The translations under genes were made by a program, and so were the position numbers. DNA of 64,000 nucleotides from Gyrodactylus bullatarudis (taxonomy: Eukaryota; Platyhelminthes; Monogenea; Gyrodactylidea; Gyrodactylidae): positions 82,249-146,248 of the forward strand of contig SSNU01000039.1 of assembly GCA_012064415.1 (NCBI GenBank), in the 5' to 3' direction. Below the pieces are notes generated by a model. It saw only the letters and a program-made list of their open reading frames with translations. It ran no database searches and was not told the DNA's origin. Shown here in pieces: positions 1-11,100 of the stretch; the stretch's first letter is position 1, and each line of letters starts with the position of its first letter.

Positions 1-619
1 AAGCGATCCCAAATTAAACATTTCAATTCCACAAGGCTGGCAACAAAGACAAAAACTAGTGAAAATGAAAGAGAAGCAAACCTTTGAACTTGGTGCTGAC
101 CAGTTTGATCCTAAATCAGTATCTGAAAGGCCTTCTCAGGTTGATAATGACTCGCTAGCTGAAAGAAATCCTTCTGTTCAGATTAAAAATGAGCCAATAG
201 AGTCAAGTTCATTGCATCCGCCCCAATCCAGCATCGGTAACGAAGGTTTTGTTTTGAGTTTGTCAAAACCTCACGAGACCCAGAGAAGAATTTCATTCAT
301 GCTCGATCAAAAGAATGATGAGGAAGATTCGGAATATGTGTCAGACAGTGAGAAAACTTATGCTGACTCTCGGTCTTCCTTTGACTATTCAACTTTTATC
401 TCAAAAGATGAAATCAATCTCGATAAGTTAACTGGTAATACGGAAAAAGGTGAAAAATTGCAAAGTCGCTTCATATTCTATGGGAGGGACGCGGAAAAAC
501 TTCAGAGTGACTGGGATTTTATCAGAAAAATAGAGAATATTGTTGACCTTACTCAGAACATTCCTGGACAGGCCTGTTATACAATTTTGAATATTTATCA
601 AAATCCCAATGAAATTTAG
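1..619 (+). CDS. 3'-terminal coding exon of an unrecognised acidic, low-complexity protein (5' partial)
   Basis: The frame that ends at the TAA at 617-619 is open back to base 2, so this is the end of a gene or exon that begins before the window. It encodes about 205 residues. The upstream in-frame part reads SDPKLNISIPQGWQQ, so neither the GTG at 59 nor the ATG at 65 need be the start. The protein is hydrophilic and rich in Ser, Glu, Asp and Lys, with an acidic patch (DEEDSEYVSDSEK). Its C-terminal 50 residues look more folded (FIFYGRDAEKLQSDWDFI, then QACYTILNIY). A polyadenylation signal AATAAA lies about 15 bases after the stop, which supports a true 3' end. I recognise no family. It lies just upstream of a pair of other lineage-specific-looking genes. 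Confidence 0.6.
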   Translation, partial: SDPKLNISIPQGWQQRQKLVKMKEKQTFELGADQFDPKSVSERPSQVDNDSLAERNPSVQIKNEPIESSSLHPPQSSIGNEGFVLSLSKPHETQRRISFMLDQKNDEEDSEYVSDSEKTYADSRSSFDYSTFISKDEINLDKLTGNTEKGEKLQSRFIFYGRDAEKLQSDWDFIRKIENIVDLTQNIPGQACYTILNIYQNPNEI

Positions 620-694
620 TTACCGAAAAAAAGGAATAAAATTCTTTTTTGTTTTAAAACCAACAACTTTAATGTTTAAATGCATCCAAACCAA

Positions 695-1273
695 CTAAAA
701 GGTCGTATTTTTTGTACGAAAGTCTCCAATTTTGAGGATCTGTTCCTCTAGAGCCTTGATTCGGTTGTTTAGTATAACCGATTCTTCCTTGTAACGTTTG
801 AGGCGATATTTATTGCTTCTCTTATTGAGCTCCTTCATTCGGTCGACATTATCGTTAGATTTTGAGAACAACTTTTCCAACATGTGAAACAGGAGGTCAG
901 CAAATATGGCTTCATTTTGATTTGCATGAGGCAGGAACACCTGGCGCATTGCATTCAAATTTCCAAAGTTTACATTTCTCTCACCAATCTTTGGGGACAT
1001 TTTCCTCTTTTGAAAACTTTTTAACTCATCTTCTCTGCTGAGAGCAATGGATGAAGCAATTGTGGGATCTTCTCTATAGCTCATACTATCACTCTTTGGT
1101 CGGTAGGTTAAATCTTCCTCTACAGCCTTGATCCGAATGTTTGAGTTGTTTCCTTGGCAACTGCATCTCTTTCCAATTCGGAATATATTCCAGAGGTTGA
1201 AGTTTCTCTTCTTCCTAGGTGTTATCTCGTGGATTTCTATTGGTGAGTAAGAGAGATTGATTCTCTTATGCAT
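695..1273 (-). CDS. Unrecognised 192-residue basic protein with C-terminal coiled coil (member A of a local family)
   Basis: A single uninterrupted frame from ATG at 1273 to the stop at 695. The N-terminal half is basic (PRKKRNFNLWNIFRIGKR) followed by CSCQ. The C-terminal third is charged and helical: LLFHMLEKLF, then MKELNKRSNKYRLKRYKEE, then a short leucine/isoleucine coiled coil (NNRIKALEEQILKIG). The helical module matches the end of the divergent gene at 1381-2148 in order and spacing (FxxxhhxxhhxxhF, then MKELxKRxxKxxLKRYK). The start codons of the two genes are 107 bases apart, so they probably share a bidirectional promoter and arose by duplication. No database family is recognised and the function is unknown. 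Confidence 0.6.
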   Translation of the reverse strand: MHKRINLSYSPIEIHEITPRKKRNFNLWNIFRIGKRCSCQGNNSNIRIKAVEEDLTYRPKSDSMSYREDPTIASSIALSREDELKSFQKRKMSPKIGERNVNFGNLNAMRQVFLPHANQNEAIFADLLFHMLEKLFSKSNDNVDRMKELNKRSNKYRLKRYKEESVILNNRIKALEEQILKIGDFRTKNTTF

Positions 1274-1380
1274 TTCTATTTCATAGATGAAAATAATACA
1301 AATTCATTCAAGACAATTTTTTTGCTTCCAAAGATTTACTAGAGATGATGACACCCACTTGTTATTGATAAAAAACTTTC

Positions 1381-2148
1381 ATGATAAATATAAAACGCCA
1401 GAACTCTTTGACAAATACAAATATAAGTTGCTCAAGACTATCTACCCGAAAATCATCATCTTTGTCGTCTGTTCGTAGTAGTTATGTTTGCTGTTGTCAG
1501 GCTGAAGAGGATTTTCCCGATATTCCAAAGCAAAGAAATCTAAACTCGAACCTATCCAAGCCGAAATTAAGAGTAAAGTATAATAACTCCCATGTTAGTT
1601 CGAAAAGTTCCCTTCGAAATACATCAGCTCCCGTTCGAAAATCGGAAAGGATCTTTCTCCAATTAAATAACAATGAACTGAGTCAGGAAAAACCACAAGA
1701 AAAGTCTTCTGTTAATAGTAATAAGAAAAGTGAAAAGAAACCTGTTTCCAGTTCATCAAAACCAACAGAAAATCCTAAAAAGACAGAGGCATCATCATCT
1801 GGAGGTGATCTTACATTTGAAGAGTCAATGTTTTCCAATATGATGATGGGTCTGATTAAGCAAATGTTTATGAACAGTACAAAAGACCAAAATAAAATGA
1901 AAGAATTAAAGAAGCGACAATACAAGGAAAAGTTGAAACGTTACAAACGTTGCTATGAGAAACAAACGAAGCGTTTAACATTGCTAGAAGCAAGACTCTA
2001 TGCTTTAATGAGTAATCCACAGAATAGTTTTGCCATGTGCCAACAAAACCATCACGATGACGAATGTGAGTCTCTGAGTATATCGTCGGTGACATCAAGT
2101 GAGGAAGACGTCTCGATAAGTCTTTCGTCAAATTCATTGTCGAAATAA
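1381..2148 (+). CDS. Unrecognised 255-residue Ser/Lys-rich protein with C-terminal coiled coil (member B of a local family)
   Basis: An ATG-to-TAA frame without introns. The N-terminus is Ser/Thr/Arg-rich and carries a CCCQAEED motif that resembles RCSCQGN in the neighbour at 695-1273. The middle (about residues 60-145) is low-complexity Ser/Lys/Pro. Residues about 145-220 hold the conserved module: MFSNMMMGLIKQMF, MKELKKRQYKEKLKRYK, then a leucine-bearing helix. The tail is Ser-rich and acidic. The stop overlaps a TAATAAA, so polyadenylation may occur very near the stop. The gene is transcribed away from its paralogue. Function is unknown; the basic helix plus coiled coil suggest a structural or nucleic-acid-associated role, but that is only inference. 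Confidence 0.65.
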   Translation: MINIKRQNSLTNTNISCSRLSTRKSSSLSSVRSSYVCCCQAEEDFPDIPKQRNLNSNLSKPKLRVKYNNSHVSSKSSLRNTSAPVRKSERIFLQLNNNELSQEKPQEKSSVNSNKKSEKKPVSSSSKPTENPKKTEASSSGGDLTFEESMFSNMMMGLIKQMFMNSTKDQNKMKELKKRQYKEKLKRYKRCYEKQTKRLTLLEARLYALMSNPQNSFAMCQQNHHDDECESLSISSVTSSEEDVSISLSSNSLSK

Positions 2149-2800
2149 TAAATTAGCTTTCATTCAAAATTGTTTTCTCCGCCTTTTATATTATTAATTT
2201 TCTTATTGATTAATCGGAAAACTATTTGTAGAGAATAAATTGAGTTAACCAGACCCCCAGTGTTTGAGACTATATAATGAATGCTCCATTCATTTAATAT
2301 AGATAATTGCTTACGCATATCGGTCACCAAAGTCTTATTAAATAAAAGAAAGAAGATGAAGCCAGTTATTTCACAAACAGGGCATTGTTAGTATTTCTGA
2401 TACCCGAATGAAATATAATTGTAAGGGAAATTCACACTTGCAGTATCATTATTTTTGTCATCAGTATCAATGGATGAAATAATTTAGGAAACAGTATAAT
2501 AGACCAATATATCCTTTCACTCACAGTATCAATGGTTATAAAAATTCACAAACACAGTATCATTTCACGTTATTTTTGAAAAAGAATTCATCAAACTACT
2601 TTTATTATTTTTCAAACCTTAACTTAATTTTTTGTTGAATTAATAGAAAGTCATAAAATGCTTTTATCATGTTAAAAATATAAGAAATTCAATCAGGATG
2701 AAAATAAACTTTGTACACATTCTCGGAAAAATGTATAACCCTTAAATCAATATAATAAAAAGTAGCATGGTCATAAATCATGTGATTCAAACTATTAAAT
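2149..2800. repeat. Spacer with recurring CAGTATC(A/T) motifs and a second dispersed repeat
   Basis: Between about 2430 and 2575 the motif CAGTATC(A/T) or CAGTATA recurs five times at 22-32 base spacing. The same sequence in inverse orientation is found at 60225-60345. Positions 2318-2400 also match 56398-56480, sharing GGTCACCAAAGTC and AGAAAGAAGATGA. Both are dispersed repeats. No gene is seen here beyond the 3' end of the preceding one. Confidence 0.55.
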
Positions 2801-5360
2801 GAACGCCTCTGAAGGCGAGACAAAAAATACAGTCAGTTACTTGTCACTGACTCTAGGCTACTAACCATATAGTTAGATAAATGTACCTAGCAGGTGCCTT
2901 TCAACAGAATCTGACTTTTACCAGTCAATTTTCCTGTAACACTCAGGGAACTCGGCCTTTTGAAAGACCTGCATAACTCTCACTAAAACGGGATAAGAAC
3001 CCAGGCTCTCTATCAATTTGCACTTAGGAAAATATATGCACAACTTTTTCAGTCCACATTGAAAAGCTTTACAAACACTCCGGTATTCACTTACTATTCA
3101 GTAGAATATCCTCAAGTTGAAATCATAGTCAATACTTCACCGAGACACATCAATGCCTAATTGTCAATTGTAGCTTGAAAAAAAATTCTCATTAAATTTA
3201 TTCAGCACTTTTTCTTTGTTTTAATAACAGCAGAATCTTTCTCTTAAATAAAGAGCAAGCTACTTAAATACTCTTGCGCACAACGTGATTGAAATTCATT
3301 TCTTAGTTTAGCCATGAATTTTCCTCGATTCTGATTGGTTCAAAGGTTAAACCAATGATATTTGAGTATATTGAGATTGATCTTGATACCGACATAGCCA
3401 GTCACCTTTTGTGAACTCTTTTTAAAAATTTTCAAAATAACTAAGTGCTTCAATTTTTGCATCCACCCCATGAATAAGATTAGAAATTAATGATAAATAA
3501 TAACACTGGTGGAGGGGGGGTCAGGGTATTTTATTCGAGATATAAAATTCTGATGTAAAATTTTACGCTAATCACGAATCTGGTATTTAGAAAAAAATCG
3601 CCTGTCTGTGAGCTGAGATATTGGGTAAAAACCAAAATTTCCAAATTTCGAAAAACCCCTCTTAAACTTTTGCAATTTAATAAAAGATTATAAACATTCG
3701 AGCAATAAATTTTATATCNNNNNNNNNNNNNNNNNNNNNNNNNNNNNNNNNNNNNNNNNNNNNNNNNNNNNNNNNNNNNNNNNNNNNNNNNNNNNNNNNN
3801 NNNNNNNNNNNNNNNNNNNNNNNNNNNNNNNNNNNNNNNNNNNNNNNNNNNNNNNNNNNNNNNNNNNNNNNNNNNNNNNNNNNNNNNNNNNNNNNNNNNN
3901 NNNNNNNNNNNNNNNNNNNNNNNNNNNNNNNNNNNNNNNNNNNNNNNNNNNNNNNNNNNNNNNNNNNNNNNNNNNNNNNNNNNNNNNNNNNNNNNNNNNN
4001 NNNNNNNNNNNNNNNNNNNNNNNNNNNNNNNNNNNNNNNNNNNNNNNNNNNNNNNNNNNNNNNNNNNNNNNNNNNNNNNNNNNNNNNNNNNNNNNNNNNN
4101 NNNNNNNNNNNNNNNNNNNNNNNNNNNNNNNNNNNNNNNNNNNNNNNNNNNNNNNNNNNNNNNNNNNNNNNNNNNNNNNNNNNNNNNNNNNNNNNNNNNN
4201 NNNNNNNNNNNNNNNNNNNNNNNNNNNNNNNNNNNNNNNNNNNNNNNNNNNNNNNNNNNNNNNNNNNNNNNNNNNNNNNNNNNNNNNNNNNNNNNNNNNN
4301 NNNNNNNNNNNNNNNNNNNNNNNNNNNNNNNNNNNNNNNNNNNNNNNNNNNNNNNNNNNNNNNNNNNNNNNNNNNNNNNNNNNNNNNNNNNNNNNNNNNN
4401 NNNNNNNNNNNNNNNNNNNNNNNNNNNNNNNNNNNNNNNNNNNGATATAAAATTTATTGCTCGAATGTTTATAATCTTTTATTAAATTGCAAAAGTTTAA
4501 GAGGGGTTTTTCGAAATTTGGAAATTTTGGTTTTTACCCAATATCTCAGCTCACAGACAGGCGATTTTTTTCTAAATACCAGATTCGTGATTAGCGTAAA
4601 ATTTTACATCAGAATTTTATATCTCGAATAAAATACCCTGACCCCCCCTCCACCAGTGTTATTATTTATCATTAATTTCTAATCTTATTCATGGGGTGGA
4701 TGCAAAAATTGAAGCACTTAGTTATTTTGAAAATTTTTAAAAAGAGTTCACAAAAGGTGACTGGCTATGTCGGTATCAAGATCAATCTCAATATACTCAA
4801 ATATCATTGGTTTAACCTTTGAACCAATCAGAATCGAGGAAAATTCATGGCTAAACTAAGAAATGAATTTCAATCACGTTGTGCGCAAGAGTATTTAAGT
4901 AGCTTGCTCTTTATTTAAGAGAAAGATTCTGCTGTTATTAAAACAAAGAAAAAGTGCTGAATAAATTTAATGAGAATTTTTTTTCAAGCTACAATTGACA
5001 ATTAGGCATTGATGTGTCTCGGTGAAGTATTGACTATGATTTCAACTTGAGGATATTCTACTGAATAGTAAGTGAATACCGGAGTGTTTGTAAAGCTTTT
5101 CAATGTGGACTGAAAAAGTTGTGCATATATTTTCCTAAGTGCAAATTGATAGAGAGCCTGGGTTCTTATCCCGTTTTAGTGAGAGTTATGCAGGTCTTTC
5201 AAAAGGCCGAGTTCCCTGAGTGTTACAGGAAAATGACTGGTAAAAGTCAGATTCTGTTGAAAGGCACCTGCTAGGTACATTTATCTAACTATATGGTTAG
5301 TAGCCTAGAGTCAGTGACAAGTAACTGACTGTATTTTTTGTCTCGCCTTCAGAGGCGTTC
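2801..5360. repeat. Giant inverted repeat (two ~917-bp arms) centred on an assembly gap
   Basis: The left arm 2801-3718 and right arm 4444-5360 are reverse complements of each other. Identity looks complete except for one extra A in the left arm (CAGTCAATTTTCC versus CAGTCATTTTCC), and it runs up to both edges of the gap. Each outer end carries a small hairpin: CGCCTCTGAAGGCG on the left and CGCCTTCAGAGGCG on the right. The adjoining 60 bases (ATGGTTAGTAGCCTAGAGTC and onward) recur at 5762-5822, so the end sequence is repeated. It could be a foldback transposon or long-TIR element, or a scaffolding artefact in which one contig was placed in both orientations. No coding sequence is seen in the arms. 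Confidence 0.8.
3719..4443. other. Assembly gap (725 N)
   Basis: A run of 725 unknown bases exactly between the two arms of the inverted repeat. The flanks read TTTTATATC before it and GATATAAAA after it, so the palindrome reaches the gap edges. The gap may hide the loop or internal part of an element. Confidence 0.99.
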
Positions 5361-7435
5361 TCAAGTCAATCATAATTTTTTTTTTGAACAAGGATTCTAC
5401 CAATTTCGAATAATTATATGTTTTTCGTCTATGCTTATTTCGTTTTTTGTATAGCTATTCATTAATTTTGTACAGCTCTCTACTAATTTAGAGTACTTCT
5501 CCTCTAATTTCGAGAAACAACTATATAATCATCAATAGTTCAACTACATGGATCTATTTTGTACACTTGAAAATGATTGGTTCCGTAGAAGTTATTTCTG
5601 CTTTAAATTGAGGTCGTTTACTACCGATCAGTACTCAACGTTATGGAAAGTGAACTTGATACAGGGAAAACAAGAAATGATACAATTTATTCATTAACCC
5701 TGATTCCAAATGCAAATCAATCAGATATTGAATTAGAAGATGACAAAGAGACTAATTATAGTATGGTTAGTAGCCTAGAGTCAGTGACAATTAACTGACT
5801 GTATTTCTTGTTTCGCCTTCATCTTAATGACATGTTGAGGATATTTGAACATGCTATTGTGAAATAAAAATGGCAACATTTAAAAAATAGTTATGCTCAC
5901 AGTGAGCATTGCTCACTCCATTATTATTAACAACTTAAAAATATCTGAAGTTATTCTTTATTCTATAGATTTTTCCGCTAAATAATATAATGTTAATTTT
6001 CTTTTTACTACGCAATCACTAAAATCTGGATTATCCAGCCCAGTCCACAGAAATAACTGGTAATCCATGGTTCAATATAAACCGAAAACAGATTATTTAT
6101 GCTTAAAATCTATAAATACATACTAATTCTGAGCAAAAACATAATAAATTTAAAAATAGTACTCAAAGACTTGCTAAATCTGAAATTACTTTTTCATGCA
6201 CTTCGGTAAAAATATGAACTAGATATGGTTTTTGAATTGAAATTTCAATAATAAATTTCTTTTGGTCACCATTTGAAAGTATTAAAAAACTCTACATATT
6301 AAAGATGATTTTGTGTAAATAGCTCAAATAAATTCATCAAAAAAACATTCTCAATACTGTATTTAACATAATATTCATACCGTCTTCAATTGTATTGCAT
6401 GTTTTCTATTTTTTCATAAAATTTTGAATGACTTGTCCTTCAACGTTCAATAATTCTGGTCATTGTGATTTGGCTACTGCTGGAGGCTTGTGCCCAATAA
6501 GCCAAATTCGTAACCTGGATCATCCATTCCACAGCCTTAAATTTTGAATGCATGATTTCAAACTTAATACCTCTCAAAACGGATACCTCTTTATTTTGTA
6601 ACAATGACGGAAATCTAAAGAATTCGGTTTTCGGTCTCCATCCATTATGGATTCACCGCTTGCATTCATCAAAAAAAAATTTTCACTCAATCCTCCATCA
6701 AAATTAAACAAATTTTAGGAAATATTTTTTACCAAAATTATTTCTATCAATAAATATAAATTAACAACTATTTAGTTTTTTCATAGTACAGTACTCCCTC
6801 TTTAATAACTGAGTAAAAGTTATCCCCCTAATTTCTACCCTTCAATAATCTCTTTTGTAAATCGTGACTACTTTTAAGCAGACATATTCAAAGGCTAAAT
6901 ATTAATTTTCAACCGAATTAATACCTTTCGAAAGTGATAATTCTGCTGATGATTTCTATACCATGTAGGGCTATTTCTGATAGAATTTGCAGAAAGTATC
7001 CAGTATGTGCTGGTTCTGCAAGAACCTCAGCGATAAATTTATTTTTGGCTGCTGATCTGGAGAAATGCTGGACTTTAGATCGGAAGAAAGATGTTCATGG
7101 TAAAAAAGCTTGATTTTCATCAGTTCTCTTCAGACCAAACACTGACTATCGATATAAATCTGATGAATAATAGAATTTATAGGAGCTGAGACTATTCATC
7201 ATTACTAGGGATCCGCCTTGCATTGTTTCAAGCAAGTAATGCTTAATTAAGGCAAGTATTTTTCATTTCAATTAATTGAATGACAAGAACAAACAATTGA
7301 TCGTAATTGACCAATGAATTTTAATTACTTATACAATACTTAAATTTGATTGGTCAGAACTCAAATGTCACATTAAATGAGTAATTTATGTGAAATTCTC
7401 ACGTTAGACTAATCATAATCTATATATTTTTACTG
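5361..7435. repeat. Non-genic stretch with transposon relics
   Basis: No host gene is visible. At 5643-5798 there is a 51-codon ATG-initiated frame (MESELDTGKTRNDTIYSL and onward) whose end overlaps the second copy of the inverted-repeat terminal sequence (5762-5822), so it is probably a relic transposon exon. The rest is AT-rich with many stops in all frames. Confidence 0.4.
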
Positions 7436-7624
7436 ATGCCTGCCAAAAGAAGTGATATTTGGTAGCATTTTGATGAATTGGAAGATATAAAAAAGGCTAA
7501 ATGTAATCACTGTGAAACAATCTTTTCAACCAATGGACAGACCTCAAATATGTCGAATCATTTTACAGGAAAACATCTTAACCTAAAAAGAAAAAAACAA
7601 TCAAACCGAATGCTGAGAATTTAA
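7436..7624 (+). pseudogene. Relic of a BED-type zinc finger exon from a DNA transposon
   Basis: From the ATG at 7436 the frame reads MPAKRSDIW, a TAG stop, then HFDELEDIKKAKCNHCETIF and a tail with MSNHFTGKHLNLKRKK. The aromatic/HF start, CxxC pair and HxxxxH end have the order and spacing of a BED zinc finger, which is common at the N-terminus of hAT and related transposases. The in-frame TAG right after Trp and the absence of a following transposase domain show that it is broken. It is not similar in sequence to the BED finger of the hAT element at 10.7-13.4 kb. Confidence 0.55.
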
Positions 7625-8124
7625 ATTGTCCAGAGCTTCACCGAATCCCACCGAAGTTTATAAAAAATAGAGAGAATATATAGCTTTCATCAATTCAAAT
7701 AGTAATTTATTACTCTTGGGGCTGTGAGGGATACATCTACTTTTTGATCTACTGGTTGAAAAACCTTGTAGAGTAAATTCTAACAAATAGGAGTAACGCC
7801 TTTGAAGGCGAGCCTAAAAATAATTTTTTTCGGGAAGATTGATAAACAATTTATTTTTTATGGCGTGTATCTTTTATTCATAGGAAATTTATTTTTACAA
7901 TAATTTTTAGGTTTAATATTTTGGCCAACATATTGGCCATGGACGAGAAAAGGTCAAGCTCAGATATCGACCAAATAACAACTAAACATTTTTTTTGAAG
8001 TAGTCTTTTCAGTTTCCTATGAGTACAGATCTGAAAAAAAACATTCTAAACCTTGAAAAAAATCAGATGACTTGAAAGAGAAAAAAAGCCAAATAGATTT
8101 TTTCGGTCTTTTATTGAGCCTTTT
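7625..8124. other. Spacer downstream of the phospholipase gene
   Basis: No gene is seen. A hairpin CGCCTTTGAAGGCG at 7798-7811 resembles the outer ends of the inverted repeat at 2801-5360. Just past the stop of the minus-strand gene (about 8108-8120) the complement carries CAATAAAA, a probable polyadenylation signal. Confidence 0.4.
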
Positions 8125-11100
8125 TCAGAGACTTTCAAGAAATTCTTTTACAAATTCGAATAATCCTTTGGCATCGAGAATTTTCAAGTGATCGTATCCA
8201 CTCAAAACAACTGTTTTAGTGTTGTTCCATTTCGTGCAGACCATCAAACTATCCCAATTAACAGTGCCATCAGCATCCTCAGTTTCCAAAACGTAATTTT
8301 CCGCATTCACAAAAGATTTGAAATCTGGGTAAGTCAACTTTTTATTTGTTCGATAACCGTTGCTAAAGACGCAGCCGACTCTGACTCCCTCAGGAGCCTT
8401 GGATGCATTTGCGATATCCGTGCGTCTATTGTAAAATTTCAGCACTAAAAATATATTCTCATGTTAATGATCGATAAAAGTTACAAGTTGATACGAATTT
8501 AACAGGTAGAGGGCACAGGTCTATTTTTTAAATGAGCTAAATCAAATAACTTCGTAAAAACTAACATCTTTGCACGAGATTCTTTAAGTTAGAAAATCTC
8601 AAAAGATCCACAGTTTTATTCTATAAATTATTTTGAGGTAGGTACTGTAGAGAACTGCTCAACTCCTTAGCGAATTTAATAGGTTATAAAACCATTTTAA
8701 GCACTTGAAACTAAAGCTAATTGGTTTTCTTGTCGTATTGTGATCCTAAAAATCAACATTTATAATTTTGAACTAATTTTTATCAGGGTAACCTAAATTT
8801 TTAAATTCTAATCTCCAGGTGATGAATTACATTATCAGACTTATTATAACAATCATTATAATTTTTATATTCCTTATTTTTTAAGAAATGCTACATTCAT
8901 CTCTTCCTTATCTTTTCCTCAGACAAAACGATACAAGCCAGGAGAGAAAATCAGGTCAGGTAGCAAGCGAAAACCTTTTAGTTTTAGGAGATTTAGACCC
9001 CAAAAATGGTCAACTTTTCTATCTATCAAGAGATGACTTCAAGTTGATCACATTTTCGAATTTTACGATTATGGTTTCTTTTCTTTGATTGAATTCTGTG
9101 AGTGAATTTTCAAAAAAACGTTCTTTACATAATATAATAAATTTTTATATTTTTTCAGAGCCATCTTGAAATTTTCATGACTTCATATTAAATTATTTGA
9201 GCTTATTTACATATAAGTGATTAATAAATAAATTTAAAAATATTATACAAAAGTTCTGAATCAGAACCACCATTAGAAAAGGGATGGTAGATAGGGTATC
9301 AGATCAAATTGATGATTCTTTCAAAAGTTTTATAGTTATAAAATCCCAAATTCATTGAGAATAGCTGTAATAGTTTTTAATTTTAAATTTCAACAAGTCT
9401 TGGATTATTGGGAAAATCTTTTTACTGAAAGTTTATAAAAAATAACAGAGTTTCGGTTGATAAATCAATACTTAGGTAAGGTTGATCGAATATAGATTCA
9501 GTAAAAGAACCCTTTAAGAGCTATTTCATTCAAGTAAAACAACTTACTTTCTGTCATATTGTTATATTGATAAAACTTTTCAATATTTTTCATCGTAATA
9601 TTGACAACCCCTTTGATTTCTACCAATATTTGATTCTCATCAAAGCCGAGTTTATTTGGGAATAACAAATGGGTACTGGAACATGTCCTAAGAGCAACCC
9701 GGGATGGCCTTGGATCTGTCAAGGGAATAAAAGCTTCCCCTATAGCGCAACCGACAATGGACTTGAAGGCACCTCCGAATGGTCCGGATATTGGAATCCA
9801 ACCAGCAATAAACTTTTCCTTCCATGCCAACGACATTTCAGAGAGGAAATAATGCGTGTATATGCAACCCATACTGTGGGAGATGAGTAGAACCTTCTTC
9901 TTACCCCCAATGCGAAAAGTTTCCTCCACCAGGCTCATCAATGATGTGACGAAGAAGGCATTTTCCACTAATAAAGAACGAAATTAAGTTAGCTAGCATT
10001 TATTCAGACAAGATCATCTTCTGGTTAATATTATTCTTGAAAATTATAAGAAGAGATATTTATTATTTATTAAGAATAATAAATTTCCTATCGAATGGAT
10101 GGTAAACGAAGTATTTTCTGAGGTTTGAATGAATAATAATGAGTAGCTAAAATGACGTGTGATAGAACTATGACTGTGGGACTTTAAATATTTAGAGGGG
10201 TTTAAGGAAACAGCAGAGAGGTTTACACTAACAAGAGTATATTCGCATATACTTTAGCACTTTCATTCGGGATATTTCCACTTTTAAGAAGGGTTAAGAA
10301 TTTATAAGCAAATAACAAGTTAGGGACAGAGAGAGTTTTCATACTAAAGGATCATGAATTTTTAATGATTACTATTCCCTTAAGCTCTAGTGTAAATCAA
10401 GGTTAATAAGATCTTCTGCAGAAAAAGAGCATTCAAGATCAACACATTCAACTTTGTTTGATAAGCTCGTTTTGTGGACCTCTTAAATTCTACTGACAAA
10501 TCATCGAGAAATTTATTTATTTCCTCTCTGCTCTCGAATTCAATTATTGACAAGATATTCATGATCCTATGGTATGTACTAAAGTATATCCGAATATACT
10601 CTTGTTAGTGTAAACCTCTCTGCCCTTACTCTGTTATTTGCTTAACCCCTCTTAAAAAGTGAAAATACTCCGAATATACTTGAAAGAAAGTAAGAATCTA
10701 GTGTGTGGAAATATCTGTATCTGTAGAAATTTCTGTATATTTTTGAATTAAGTATTACAGAAATTTTTGTGTTTAAAATACTTAATCAAAATAAAAAAAC
10801 GATTTGTTTTATTTTTTACACGTATGTTATTTGAATAATTCATCAAATTGATAATGGGAAGAAAGCAGACAAGTATATGCAGAAAACTTGCCGATTCATT
10901 AGACAATGGAGATGTTTGTTGTAGAATTTGCAAAAAGAAACTTTCTGCTAGCAAATCAAGTATAACTGGGTTCAAAAATCATCTTAAATGTTTTCATTCG
11001 ATTGACTTCGAAATTTTGATGACAACAGGCAGTCATCCAATGATGAAAGAAGCTTTTGACAATACCAAACAGTTATTTGACTCTCTCAGCTACCTTGCCA

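Noticed and set aside
1287..1478. Plus-strand ORF of 63 codons
   Set aside because: It overlaps the start of the 255-residue gene in another frame and has no protein-like composition or ATG context better than the main frame.
2801..5360. CRISPR or tandem array
   Set aside because: The repeats are one inverted pair, not direct spaced repeats, and the genome is animal.
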